Shown here one piece after another: positions 1-8,485 of a DNA stretch of 64,000 nt. Both the position numbers and the translations under genes were made by a program. The notes beneath the pieces are model-generated. The model worked only from the letters and a program-made list of their open reading frames with translations. It was not told the origin of the DNA and did no database searches. Source of the DNA: SURF-21 sp964462595. GTDB lineage: Bacteria; Actinomycetota; Geothermincolia; Geothermincolales; RBG-13-55-18. Within the stretch, counting starts at the first letter, position 1, and each line of letters starts with the position of its first letter. The stretch is from assembly GCA_964462595.1 (NCBI GenBank), contig CAYWXM010000072.1:1-64000 (forward strand), read 5' to 3'.

Positions 1-60
1 GGGCCCGGCCCCCCGTTCCCCCGCTCTCTTTCCCGTTTCCTGCGGCCGCAGTGACTTCCC

Positions 61-1251
61 TCAATCCCCCCTCAGCCATGCCAGCGTCGGCTCGAGAAAG
101 GGGTGCTCTTCCAGGAGGGTATCGAATGACGGCCCGCGCAGCGATCCGCCTTCGCTGGCCCAGGAAAGGCGGTTGTCGTATGCCACCTCGACGCGGGGTG
201 GCAAGGAGAGGCCGAGCCCGTCCCGCAGGTCGGAAAGCATGCGCAGGATGAAGCGGGCGAAGAGATCGACGGCTTCGTCTATACCTCTTATCAACTCGCT
301 GGGGAGGTAGAGCCCCAACAACCTGGGCATGCGGAAGACGGCGATCACGGGGTCGTATACCAGCGCGAAGAGCCTGCGCCTGAAGCGGGTGACGTGGAAG
401 CCGCTATGGGGCAGGTAGCAACCCGGCTCCTCGCGTTCGCCGCGTATGCACGGCGGGAAGATCTCCTCCACCGCGCCGCGGATCACCGGCTCCAGCATGT
501 CCCCCACCCTGTCCCATCCCGGCTCCTCCGCAAGGGAGAGCTCCGCGTAAAGCGATCCGCGCAGGCCGGGCTTATCGTCCACCGTCTCCAGCTCCAGGGG
601 CCGCAGGAAATAGGTAAATCCCCGGGCGGAATAGCTGTCGTAGGAGTTCTCCCCCAGCCCGGCAAGCCTGCGGGCGGAATCCCTGTCCATGCGCAGCAGG
701 CGTGCGCGGAAGCGCACCCTGCCCTGCCTTGCCTCCTCGAGCAGCGGCAGGAGGAGGGGCATGCGCAGGTAATCTCGGGTAAAGATGTCCCGCACGTGGG
801 CGGGAAAATCCGGCCGGTCAAAGACGGTCTTGTTCCCCGGGTAGAGGAAGATCACGCGCGAACCGTCGGGAAGCGGCGGCAACGAGCTCACCGGCAGGTA
901 ATGCGGCGAGGCGGAGGGGGGGCTTTCGCCCCGCCTGAGCGCGGCCCTCATCTCGCCCAGAAGGTATGGCGGGTAATAAGCGCGGGGCCGGTAGATAGCG
1001 GTGAAGGAACTGGCCATGGCCTCCCCTTCGATATCGTCTCCGGCATGGATGGAGCCCCCCAGTATGCCCGCCTTGATGCCCGCCACGTCGAGCCCGGAAA
1101 GCGATCTCGTCCTGCCCCTCGAGTCCACGGCCCGCTTATGCTCCGACAGAGCAAAACATAAGGAATATTTGGATATTTCCTCGGCCAGGGTCCTTTTCTC
1201 CCGCTGCCGCGGCAGGCGGTAGCGCTCTTCCTCCAAGCCCTCTTCTCTCAT
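61..1251 (-). CDS. Uncharacterised protein, 396 aa
   Basis: A full-length reading frame with an ATG start preceded by a good ribosome-binding site (GAGGAG, about 7 bases upstream). I do not recognise the family. The protein is rich in Arg, Leu and Pro, has no clear signal peptide or membrane segment, and carries no obvious catalytic motif. It has a charged N-terminal tail of about 35 residues, then a mixed alpha/beta-looking body. It is divergent from the FAD protein that starts at 1427 and is the last gene visible at this edge, so its operon partners are unknown. The codon pattern matches the neighbours and the antisense frames lack convincing starts, so the gene itself is likely real. Confidence 0.7.
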   Translation of the reverse strand: MREEGLEEERYRLPRQREKRTLAEEISKYSLCFALSEHKRAVDSRGRTRSLSGLDVAGIKAGILGGSIHAGDDIEGEAMASSFTAIYRPRAYYPPYLLGEMRAALRRGESPPSASPHYLPVSSLPPLPDGSRVIFLYPGNKTVFDRPDFPAHVRDIFTRDYLRMPLLLPLLEEARQGRVRFRARLLRMDRDSARRLAGLGENSYDSYSARGFTYFLRPLELETVDDKPGLRGSLYAELSLAEEPGWDRVGDMLEPVIRGAVEEIFPPCIRGEREEPGCYLPHSGFHVTRFRRRLFALVYDPVIAVFRMPRLLGLYLPSELIRGIDEAVDLFARFILRMLSDLRDGLGLSLPPRVEVAYDNRLSWASEGGSLRGPSFDTLLEEHPFLEPTLAWLRGD

Positions 1252-1281
1252 CTGCCTCTCCTCGTTCCTGTTATCGCGTCC

Positions 1282-1287
1282 ATTATA
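1282..1287 (-). promoter_or_regulatory. Candidate -10 box for the uncharacterised gene
   Basis: The minus strand reads TATAAT about 31 bases upstream of the ATG at 1251, in the divergent intergenic space. No good -35 hexamer lies at 16-18 bp, so the call rests on the -10 match alone. Confidence 0.3.
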
Positions 1288-1426
1288 GCGTCAACCGTCG
1301 CCGTAGAGGCGCACGCGCGTCTCGATTTCCGTCAGAGCCGCTGCTACGCACGATACGAAAAGATGATACTATATGTGCGGCAAAACAGCGGGAGCCTGGG
1401 AGGGGGCGACCGAAAGGAGGACTGCG

Positions 1427-2512
1427 TTGTCGCAAGGCAAAGACGCGACCATCTACGGAGCGGGAATGTCCGGCCTCATCGCCGCCATAGACCTGGCAAG
1501 GAACGGCTACGAGGTGACCGTTCACGATCGCGAGAAAGGATTCGGGGGGGATTCCATCTACAACCCCTCCACCCACACCACGGGTATCGACGTGGAGCGC
1601 ACGTCCGAATACCTGGGTATCGACCTCTCTTCAGTCTTTCACCCCCTTAAGCGCTGCCCTTTTTACCTCCACGAAACGGTCCTGGAAGTTCCCCTGCATG
1701 TCATGGACATGTACACGGTGGAGAGGGGGAACCGCCCCACGAGCCTGGACTCCCTGCTCTACAAGGAGGCCCAGGGACTCGGGGTCCGTTTCGAGTTCGA
1801 TTCGCCCCTGCGCAAGGAGGACCTGCCGGGCCTGCCCGAGAACACCATCGTGGCCTGTGGCCTCACACCCAGCGCCTACGAGATGCTGGACATACCCTAC
1901 CTGCGCTGGTACGGATGGATCTCGCGCGGCGAGATAGGTTTCAGCAACGAGTCCTGGATATGGATAGACGAGTCCATCAGCGAATACGGCTATCTCAGCA
2001 GCTGCAATAACTACTATTTCAACCTGCTCTTCTCCATCCGCCATGTCGACCGGGCCGCCCTCGACAAGTACAAGGAGTTCATGGTGCGCCGCGAGGGAGT
2101 GGAGCACGACGAGTGGGAGTACGTCTCCGGCGCGGTGCCCCTGGCGACGCCAGACAACCCCCGCCTCCTGCAGAACGGGCTCATCATGTGCGGCACGATC
2201 AGCGGGGCTATGGACCCCTTCTTCTGGTTCGGCATCCTGGGCGCCCTGGTAACCGGCAGGGTGGCCGCGATGGCCGTTTACGACCGCGGCAGAGCCGTGG
2301 AGGAATTCGAGCGCTTCAACCGCGGCTACAGGCAGGGCTTTCTGTTCAAGAACAGGATATGGTACAGGTTACGCCCCCACGTGGGCTTGATGGAGCGCCA
2401 GATAATGATGCTGGGACAGAAACGCATCTCCATGATGGTCGAGGCGGCGATGAAGCGAGGCGCCAAGTTCCCCTTCAACCTCCCCGGCTTCAGCATCCTG
2501 GGCAACTACTGA
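1427..2512 (+). CDS. FAD-dependent oxidoreductase (geranylgeranyl-reductase/monooxygenase-like fold)
   Basis: The N-terminus carries a Rossmann dinucleotide-binding motif (YGAGMSGLIAAIDLARNGY) followed by an acidic/basic strand end (VHDREKG), typical of FAD-binding enzymes. A second conserved GxxxPFFxxGI-like block (GAMDPFFWFGILGAL) near residue 260 fits the FAD-contact region of this fold. I chose the TTG start at 1427 rather than the ATG at 1373 because AAAGGAGG sits exactly 6 bases upstream of it. This gives 361 aa with the Rossmann strand at the very N-terminus, as is usual. The substrate is unknown. Unlike many bacterial homologues it has no membrane segment. It stands alone on the plus strand, divergent from 61-1251. 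Confidence 0.75.
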   Translation: MSQGKDATIYGAGMSGLIAAIDLARNGYEVTVHDREKGFGGDSIYNPSTHTTGIDVERTSEYLGIDLSSVFHPLKRCPFYLHETVLEVPLHVMDMYTVERGNRPTSLDSLLYKEAQGLGVRFEFDSPLRKEDLPGLPENTIVACGLTPSAYEMLDIPYLRWYGWISRGEIGFSNESWIWIDESISEYGYLSSCNNYYFNLLFSIRHVDRAALDKYKEFMVRREGVEHDEWEYVSGAVPLATPDNPRLLQNGLIMCGTISGAMDPFFWFGILGALVTGRVAAMAVYDRGRAVEEFERFNRGYRQGFLFKNRIWYRLRPHVGLMERQIMMLGQKRISMMVEAAMKRGAKFPFNLPGFSILGNY

Positions 2513-2769
2513 GGGTTAACCGGGGTCAACTTTAACGTCCATCGAACGGGCAGCCGGGCCGAAAACCCCCCGCTGGTGGCCGCTCGTGATCCCCGGCTCG
2601 GCCCATCGAGGTGCCGTTCACGCTATCCACACCCGGCTCCCCGGTCCGCGCGGCCCGATAATCGCCATACCTTACGACCTAACTGCGAGCCTCGATGGCT
2701 TACCCACGGGACCACGTATCGGCCCGCTGAACCGCGTGGGCGTCAGCGACAGCCATGAGATAACGAAGG

Positions 2770-3576
2770 TCATGAGCTGACCCCTACGATGAGATCTCCG
2801 GCGAGAGGCGGCATGGCATTGTAGACCTCTCTCACCTTAAAGAGCAACGCGCGAGAGCCCAGCGGGGCAAGTTCCCCCTTTACCTTGTAGCTCTTGACGT
2901 CGAAGGTGAGCACGCAAAGAGCCGCGGGGCAAGGTAGCTTCAATCCCGCCAGTTCGCGGTTGTATTTCGTGATCTGCAGCACGAAGGCGGAATCTCCCGC
3001 GGGAGCGGCCGCCATCACGGGGTGGATGCGCGGGTAACCGTCCACGCCCATAACCGCCAGCGCCTTCACCGAAGTCAGCCGGACGAATTTCTCCTTCACC
3101 ATGCCGGGTATCGCCACCCCCCCACCAGCATCCTTCACGCGGTGCATGCGCGCCCTGAGAAAATCGAGGGGGACGGCGATCATCGAGGCGCCGCGCGCGG
3201 GGGATGCTTCGCGCACGTCGATAACGCCGGCGGACCTCATGCCGGAATAGGCATTGTAGCGCATGAGGCTGGATGCATCTAGAGCTTCCTTGTAGGGCCC
3301 CGTCTTCTCGAAGCCCAGGAAGTCGCCGGTGAGGGTGGCCATGCGCAGCTTGGTATTGACCACGGCCGCGGCCACGCGCGGGTTCCCCTCGAGGTATTCC
3401 TTGCTCTTCCACATGAGGAATTCCCCGAAGATAAGCCGGTCCTTGAGCCCGTCCGGCGGCGGTTGCAGGGTGACTATGAGGGCTACGTTCGGCTTTCCCT
3501 CGGGATCGACGGTGGCCAGGAACTTGCCGGCCATCTCCTCTGCGAACAGGTCGCGCACCTCCTGTGGAAGCTCCAT
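2770..3576 (-). CDS. Pyridoxamine 5'-phosphate oxidase-family (split-barrel) FMN protein
   Basis: The first 100 residues match the split-barrel flavin-binding fold: a helix (LPQEVRDLFAEEMAGKFLATVD), the strand segment EGKPNVALI, and then FLMWKSKEYLEGNPRVAAAVVN. The C-terminal half repeats a similar pattern (TSVKALAVMGVDGYPRIHPV), so the protein may hold two barrel-like units in 268 aa. Members bind FMN, F420 or heme and act on varied substrates, so no reaction is assigned. The ATG follows AAGGGAGG by a few bases. It lies 140 bp downstream of the glycyl radical activase gene on the same strand and may be transcribed with it, but the gap leaves this open. Confidence 0.7.
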   Translation of the reverse strand: MELPQEVRDLFAEEMAGKFLATVDPEGKPNVALIVTLQPPPDGLKDRLIFGEFLMWKSKEYLEGNPRVAAAVVNTKLRMATLTGDFLGFEKTGPYKEALDASSLMRYNAYSGMRSAGVIDVREASPARGASMIAVPLDFLRARMHRVKDAGGGVAIPGMVKEKFVRLTSVKALAVMGVDGYPRIHPVMAAAPAGDSAFVLQITKYNRELAGLKLPCPAALCVLTFDVKSYKVKGELAPLGSRALLFKVREVYNAMPPLAGDLIVGVSS

Positions 3577-3718
3577 CTCTCAACCTCCCTTGTTACCCCC
3601 GTACAAGTGCGGGTTCTTTCGGCTGCCCTTGTATTCTAATGGTCCCGTTCCAGCACGGCGCGATACCCGAGCGAGGCTCGCGGGCCCGGTGCCCGGGCGC
3701 CCTGGCCGCGCCCGCTTT

Positions 3719-4681
3719 TTACATGCCGGAGTACCTGGCCACCGCGGTAGCGCCGGACCATCGGGCCACGGCCAGCCCCTCTTCCCTCGCGGCCTCCGCC
3801 AGTGCCGCCATCTTCTCCTCCGCCAGCAGTCCTTCGCCCGCCAGCGGGAAAGACATGTCCAGGCGGAGGTACTTGTCCTCGCAGGTGTTGTTGAAAGCCA
3901 GGAGGTCGTATCTCTCCACCGTGGGCAGTTCGTCCCTTATGAAACGGGCTATAGCCCTCACGTTCTCTTCCCTGTCGGTGTACCCGGGTATGACCGGGGT
4001 GCGTATCCACATCGGCTTGCCCTTGTGTGCCACAAGCCGCGCGTTGTGCAGGACCTGCGCAAGGGAGACACCGGTATGCTCCAGGTGGGCTTCCGGGTCG
4101 TCCATGATCTTGAGATCGAAGAGGACCAGGTCCGCCAGCTCCACCAGGGGCCCGAACCTCTCCTCGCTCACCCCTCCGCAGGTGTCCAGCGCGACGTTTA
4201 TCCCTTGTGCGTGCAGCATCTCCATGAGCGCGCGCGTGAACCGGTACTGCAGGGCCGGCTCGCCCCCCGAAAGGGTCACTCCGCCCCCCGATTTCTCGTA
4301 GAAGACCCTGTCCCGGAGCGCCTCTTTCGCCACGTCGTCAACGGTGCGTATCTTGCCGATGACTTCCAGGGCTGCGGCGGGACAGGCCTCCTCGCACTTT
4401 CCGCAGGCATCGCAGAGCGCGCGGTCTATTATCATTCCCTCCGGGCTCAAGGTCAGGGCGCCCCGTGGGCAGGCGGTCAGGCAGTCGCGGGCGCCGATAC
4501 AGCGCACCTCGTACCAGACGAGCTCCGGCTTCCCCTTTATCCCCTCCGGGTTGTGGCACCACGGGCATCGCATCGGGCAGCCTTTCAGGAAGAGCGTTGT
4601 GCGTATGCCGGGCCCGTCCTCCGTCGAGTAACGCTGGACGTTGAAGACCGTGCCGGTCTGGTCTTCGCGCTCAGAGCTCAT
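3719..4681 (-). CDS. Glycyl-radical enzyme activating protein (radical SAM)
   Basis: This is the PflA-type activase that uses S-adenosylmethionine and a 4Fe-4S cluster to place the glycyl radical on its partner enzyme. The radical SAM cluster motif is C35-x3-C39-x2-C42 (KGCPMRCPWCHN). An inserted ferredoxin-like segment follows, with Cys61, 67 and 71 and a complete set at Cys90, 93, 96 and 100, as in activases of the decarboxylase/dehydratase class rather than PFL itself. TLSGGEPALQ is the conserved SAM-contact strand. The ATG overlaps the end of the upstream glycyl radical enzyme gene by 11 bases, so the two are translationally coupled. Its length of 320 aa is normal for this class. Confidence 0.93.
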   Translation of the reverse strand: MSSEREDQTGTVFNVQRYSTEDGPGIRTTLFLKGCPMRCPWCHNPEGIKGKPELVWYEVRCIGARDCLTACPRGALTLSPEGMIIDRALCDACGKCEEACPAAALEVIGKIRTVDDVAKEALRDRVFYEKSGGGVTLSGGEPALQYRFTRALMEMLHAQGINVALDTCGGVSEERFGPLVELADLVLFDLKIMDDPEAHLEHTGVSLAQVLHNARLVAHKGKPMWIRTPVIPGYTDREENVRAIARFIRDELPTVERYDLLAFNNTCEDKYLRLDMSFPLAGEGLLAEEKMAALAEAAREEGLAVARWSGATAVARYSGM

Positions 4682-7070
4682 GTGATTCCCTGGCTATGAT
4701 CTCGTTCTGCATCTCCTTGCCCAGCATCACGAAGTAGGCGTTATAACCGGTCACCCTGACCATGAGGTTACCGTACTCGTCAGGCCTGTGCTGTGCTTCA
4801 CGCAGCGTCTCGGGGTCCAGGACGTTGATCTGCAGCGCGGTGCCTCCTTTCTCCCCGTATGCGCGCAGGAAGGCCATGAGCTTCGAGACGTGTTCCGCGT
4901 CCCGCAACAGGGAGGGGCTGAAGCTCATGGTATGGGAGGTGCCGTTGGGGGCGGTTTCAAGGCCCATCTTCCCCACCGACAGCAGCTCCGCGGTGGGGCC
5001 GTTGCGATCGGCCCCGTTCACGGGCCCTATGGCGTTGGAAAGGAAGGTCCCCCTCTTCCTCCCGTCCGGGGTAGCCGCGGTGAAAGGCGCGAAGGCTATC
5101 CAATAATTCCAGGAGAGATAGCCCGCGCGGTAACGCCTGCCGGTGGCGGGAGATACATGGGCGGTTACCATGCGCGTCCAGGCCTGCGAAAGATAGCGCG
5201 CGACCTCGTCGGCGTAATCGTCGTCGTTGCCGTACTTCGGCGCCTTGTTGACCATGGTCTGGCGCAGCGGCTCGAACCCCTCGTAATCTTCATGCAGGGC
5301 CTTGACCAGCTCTTCCATCTTCACCCTGCCTTCCTCGTAGACGAGCTTCTTCACCGCCGCCAGCGAATCCGCGGCGGTGGCGAATGACACTCCCTCCACG
5401 GTTATGTAACCGTGCCGCGCCCCGCCCCGGGTCACGTCCCGGCCTTTCTCCGCGCAGCCTCCCACCAGCGTGGAGAGGTACGGCGTGGGCTCGAACTCGG
5501 CCCGGATGCGGTCGGCCTCGTCGCTGATGGAGAGCATGTGGTCCATGAGCGCCTTGAGCTGCATGTCGAAGGCCTCCTTGAAGCGCTCCCATGAGCCGAA
5601 GCCCTCGGGCTTTCCGGTATCGGGACCTATACGCTTACCGCTGGCCGCATCCCGCCCGCGGTTGAAGACCATCTCCACGGCCTTGGCCAGGTTGACGTTG
5701 ACGTCCACCGTGCCCGAGCGGTCGTCGCCCTGGAGGGTGTTCTCCAGGCATCCGACCGGCGCATAATCCCACAGCCTCTCCTCCGGCAACCCCTGCCAGG
5801 CCAGGCCTCGCATGGAATTCTCGTCGAAGTTCATGAGGAAAGGCGAGCCCTGCGTCCTGGACAGCATCTCGGCCACCCGCCGCAACAGCGGCTCCGGGGT
5901 TCCGGAGTGCAGCCTTATATTGGGCTTGGGTTCGAGCATGTTCATCTCCTCGATGACGTCGAGGATGAGCCAGGTAAGGCGGTTGGAGGCGTCGTTGCCG
6001 TCCGCGTCGATGCCCCCCATGGTCATCAGCTGGCCGAAGCCTGAGTTTATGCCCTGGTTGGTCATCACCCGGCACTGAAAATCGTAGGCGTAATTGTGCT
6101 TGATCCAATAGCACTCGAGTATTTCCTTGGCCCGCGCCTCGTCCAGCCTGCCGCTCTCCAGGTCCGCCTGGAGGTATGGGAACATGTACTGGTCGAAGCG
6201 TCCGTGCGACAGCCCGGCGCCGGGATACGACTCCGCGGCCATGATCAGCATGTGGGTGAACCAGAGTGACTGCAGCGCCTCCTGGAATGTTTCCGCCGGC
6301 TCCCAGGGCACCTTGCGGCAGATACGGGCTATCTCGCCCAACTCCGCCGCACGCTTCCCGTCTTTTTCCTCCGAAGCCAGCCTTTCAGCCTCCTCTGCGT
6401 AGCGCGCCGCGATATCGCGGACGGCCCCACAACATATCTTGAGAGCGCGCAGGAAATCCTTGCGTTCCGGGTCGTCGGTTTCTTTCTCCAGCGCTTCCAG
6501 CTCCGCGTATATCCCCGCGAACCCCTCGCGCAGTACGCGGGGGTAATCGGGGATGATATGGCCGGGCACGGCGCCGGCATTACCGATGCCGAGCTCGTTT
6601 ATCTCCGAGCCCCTCTTCCACCACCCGTCCACGTCTTTCGACCAGCGTTTGTTCTCCTTGCGGTTGTGGCACTTGGAGAGAGCGGTGTTGAACTGCCCCC
6701 CCACTATCAGCTCCCCCTCCAGGATCTTTACCGGCAGGCTCTTCCTGCACACCTCGCCGAAGAAGAGCGCACGGCGCACTACCAGGGGTTCATCCCAGAA
6801 TCCCTGCGGCAGCTCCACCTCCCGGGCCATCACCCGCAGCGATTCCCCGAAAGCGCCCATGAACGGCACCATTTCCGGGATAATGCCCCAGTTAACCGGG
6901 GACCAGACCACGTCCCAGTCCGTGCCGGTGGTAAAGGGCATGACCTCGTTTCTGAAATAGGGGCGTTCCGCTATGGAAAAGTATTCCTCACGCAACCTGC
7001 GTACACGCGGCGTGAGCTGGTCAGACGCACTCCAGATCTTCTGGGGCGTTATTATCTCGCTCTCGATCAT
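4671..7070 (-). CDS. Glycyl radical enzyme (pyruvate formate-lyase superfamily, substrate unassigned)
   Basis: The C-terminus carries the glycyl radical motif RVTGYNAYF, with the radical Gly 25 residues from the end. The active-site loop reads APVGCLENT: the thiyl Cys (about residue 441) is followed two positions later by Glu, the C-x-E arrangement of eliminating and decarboxylating members. PFL instead has adjacent cysteines, so this is not classical PFL. The block after it (QGDDRSGTVD) is distinctive and could suggest an arylacetate-decarboxylase-like branch, but I cannot confirm this. I use the ATG at 7070 (799 aa) because GGGAGG lies 11 bases upstream. The GTG at 7082 would sit directly on that site. 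The enzyme is irreversibly cleaved by oxygen, so it implies anaerobic growth. The activase gene overlaps its 3' end. Confidence 0.92.
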   Translation of the reverse strand: MIESEIITPQKIWSASDQLTPRVRRLREEYFSIAERPYFRNEVMPFTTGTDWDVVWSPVNWGIIPEMVPFMGAFGESLRVMAREVELPQGFWDEPLVVRRALFFGEVCRKSLPVKILEGELIVGGQFNTALSKCHNRKENKRWSKDVDGWWKRGSEINELGIGNAGAVPGHIIPDYPRVLREGFAGIYAELEALEKETDDPERKDFLRALKICCGAVRDIAARYAEEAERLASEEKDGKRAAELGEIARICRKVPWEPAETFQEALQSLWFTHMLIMAAESYPGAGLSHGRFDQYMFPYLQADLESGRLDEARAKEILECYWIKHNYAYDFQCRVMTNQGINSGFGQLMTMGGIDADGNDASNRLTWLILDVIEEMNMLEPKPNIRLHSGTPEPLLRRVAEMLSRTQGSPFLMNFDENSMRGLAWQGLPEERLWDYAPVGCLENTLQGDDRSGTVDVNVNLAKAVEMVFNRGRDAASGKRIGPDTGKPEGFGSWERFKEAFDMQLKALMDHMLSISDEADRIRAEFEPTPYLSTLVGGCAEKGRDVTRGGARHGYITVEGVSFATAADSLAAVKKLVYEEGRVKMEELVKALHEDYEGFEPLRQTMVNKAPKYGNDDDYADEVARYLSQAWTRMVTAHVSPATGRRYRAGYLSWNYWIAFAPFTAATPDGRKRGTFLSNAIGPVNGADRNGPTAELLSVGKMGLETAPNGTSHTMSFSPSLLRDAEHVSKLMAFLRAYGEKGGTALQINVLDPETLREAQHRPDEYGNLMVRVTGYNAYFVMLGKEMQNEIIARESHEL

Positions 7071-7271
7071 TCTTTGACCCACCTCCCAAGTTACGGCCTG
7101 CCGCCACCCGCCTTTTCCCTGCTATCAAGATGATAGGCCGCCGGGACATCCAGAGTGAATGATCCTGCTCACCCCGGATGGCACGGGCCTCGATCTCAAA
7201 CTCAAACCTTCGCGTCCACCTTTCAGCGCCGCCGTCCTCTCCTTCAAGAGAGCAAGCCCGTGGCGGATGCC

Positions 7272-8351
7272 TTAAAAAAGGAGTTTCTGTAGATGCCAGT
7301 CCAGCAGGGAACTCCCCACCTCCAGGAGCTGCAGGTCCCCTTCCATGCCCCCCATTGACTCGTCAACGGTCAGCCTGGCCTCCGCGATCGCGCTACGCAT
7401 CGAGTACACCCATTCGGGCAGGCTCTTGCCGAAGAAGAGCAGCAGCTCCATGCGCTTCCTTCCGTCCTCGCTCGCTCCGAAGCTCAGTTCCAGCAGCCTT
7501 TCGCTCACGATGCGAAAGGCGGCCAACTCCACCTTTCTCTGGGCCATGAGCGACCTAAGGTCGGGAGAGAGGTTGCCCGGCTCGAGGTCGGACACCACCA
7601 GGTGATGCCAGCGCTCGATAAAGGAAAGGATGGCCGGGATGAGCACCGCCCTTTCCCATATGAAGATGGAGCGGGAAACGCGTTCGTGCCCCCAGCCCTC
7701 CTCCCCGATCATCTGCGCGGCGGGGACTTCCACGCCGTCGAGGATAACTTGGCCATGGGGAGATGTGGTAAGATATCCCAGTTCAATCTCTTCTACTTCG
7801 ATACCCCTGGACTTTTCCACCAGGAAAGCCGAAAGACCTTCCCTTCCGGAGTCGGGATCGGTGGAAGCTACGACCAAGAAGACGTCCGCCACGGGTGCGT
7901 TGGTGACCGGCCCTTTGATCCCCCTCATGGCGTACACTTCGCCTTCTCTTACCGCCGTGGCGATCATGCGCGAGGGGTCACCTCCGCTCCCCGGCTCCGA
8001 TATGGCTGCCGCCCCGATGAGTTCTCCGTTGCAGAGCGGGGGCAGGAACCGCTCCTTCAGGTCCCTAGAGCCGAAGACCTGCAGGGGGTAGGCGCAGAGC
8101 ATGACGTGGTCCACCAGACTCAAGGTAAGGCCCAGATCCAGGCCTTCACCGGCCAGCAAGGCCGCGCTCTCTGCGAATTCCCCTATCTCTCTTCCGCCGC
8201 CCCCGTATTCCCTGTCGATGATCATGCCGGCAAGCCCCATCTCGGCCATCTCTTTCCACAGGGAACGGTCGAAACCCCCTTCAACGCCCCTTTCGCCACG
8301 GGTGGAGAACACATCGCTGCGCGCGAAGGTCCGCAGCTCCTTGGCGTTCAT
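7272..8351 (-). CDS. Divergent acyl-CoA dehydrogenase-family protein
   Basis: The protein shows the acyl-CoA dehydrogenase layout: an N-terminal helical domain, then a flavin/substrate-binding sheet (AAISEPGSGGDPSRM, GIKGPVTNAPVADVFLVVAS), then C-terminal helices. The last third is poorly conserved. There is no YG-GY segment and no IYEGT-like loop carrying the usual catalytic Glu. A Glu in IFIWERAVL sits where the isovaleryl-CoA-type catalytic base would be. At 360 aa it is slightly short. The ATG at 8351 is preferred over the GTG at 8357 because it has GAGG at 9 bases. It is the last gene of the 7-16.5 kb minus-strand acyl-CoA block. Its substrate is unknown. Confidence 0.82.
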   Translation of the reverse strand: MNAKELRTFARSDVFSTRGERGVEGGFDRSLWKEMAEMGLAGMIIDREYGGGGREIGEFAESAALLAGEGLDLGLTLSLVDHVMLCAYPLQVFGSRDLKERFLPPLCNGELIGAAAISEPGSGGDPSRMIATAVREGEVYAMRGIKGPVTNAPVADVFLVVASTDPDSGREGLSAFLVEKSRGIEVEEIELGYLTTSPHGQVILDGVEVPAAQMIGEEGWGHERVSRSIFIWERAVLIPAILSFIERWHHLVVSDLEPGNLSPDLRSLMAQRKVELAAFRIVSERLLELSFGASEDGRKRMELLLFFGKSLPEWVYSMRSAIAEARLTVDESMGGMEGDLQLLEVGSSLLDWHLQKLLF

Positions 8352-8485
8352 GACCACCCACCTCTCGCGTATTCCCTCCGTACGTCTTCAGGGGATCGAT
8401 CCCCACCTCATCTAATAATAGCTTCCGCGCCGAATCCCCCGCAAACCGGGCGGGGATGATATCCTTGCTTAAATCATGGGGTCGG

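Noticed and set aside
2586..2780. Plus-strand ORF of 64 aa ending in GPLNRVGVSDSHEITKVMS.
   Set aside because: It has no ribosome-binding site, overlaps the 3' end of the convergent split-barrel gene, and I recognise no family. The C-terminal part looks somewhat protein-like, so a decayed gene end cannot be excluded.
3329..4699. Long plus-strand ORF (456 aa) opposite the activase gene.
   Set aside because: It is antisense to the activase and split-barrel genes, which have clear motifs and ribosome-binding sites. Its length follows from high-GC third positions. The same applies to the long antisense frames at 31317-33146, 21480-23033 and 46821-48098.
8352..8485. Open, protein-like frame between the radical SAM gene and the divergent acyl-CoA dehydrogenase (DIIPARFAGDSARKLLLDEVG).
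   Set aside because: It has no start with a ribosome-binding site and is out of frame with the dehydrogenase. I considered a frameshifted N-terminus, but the dehydrogenase start at 8351 already gives a near-normal N-terminal domain.
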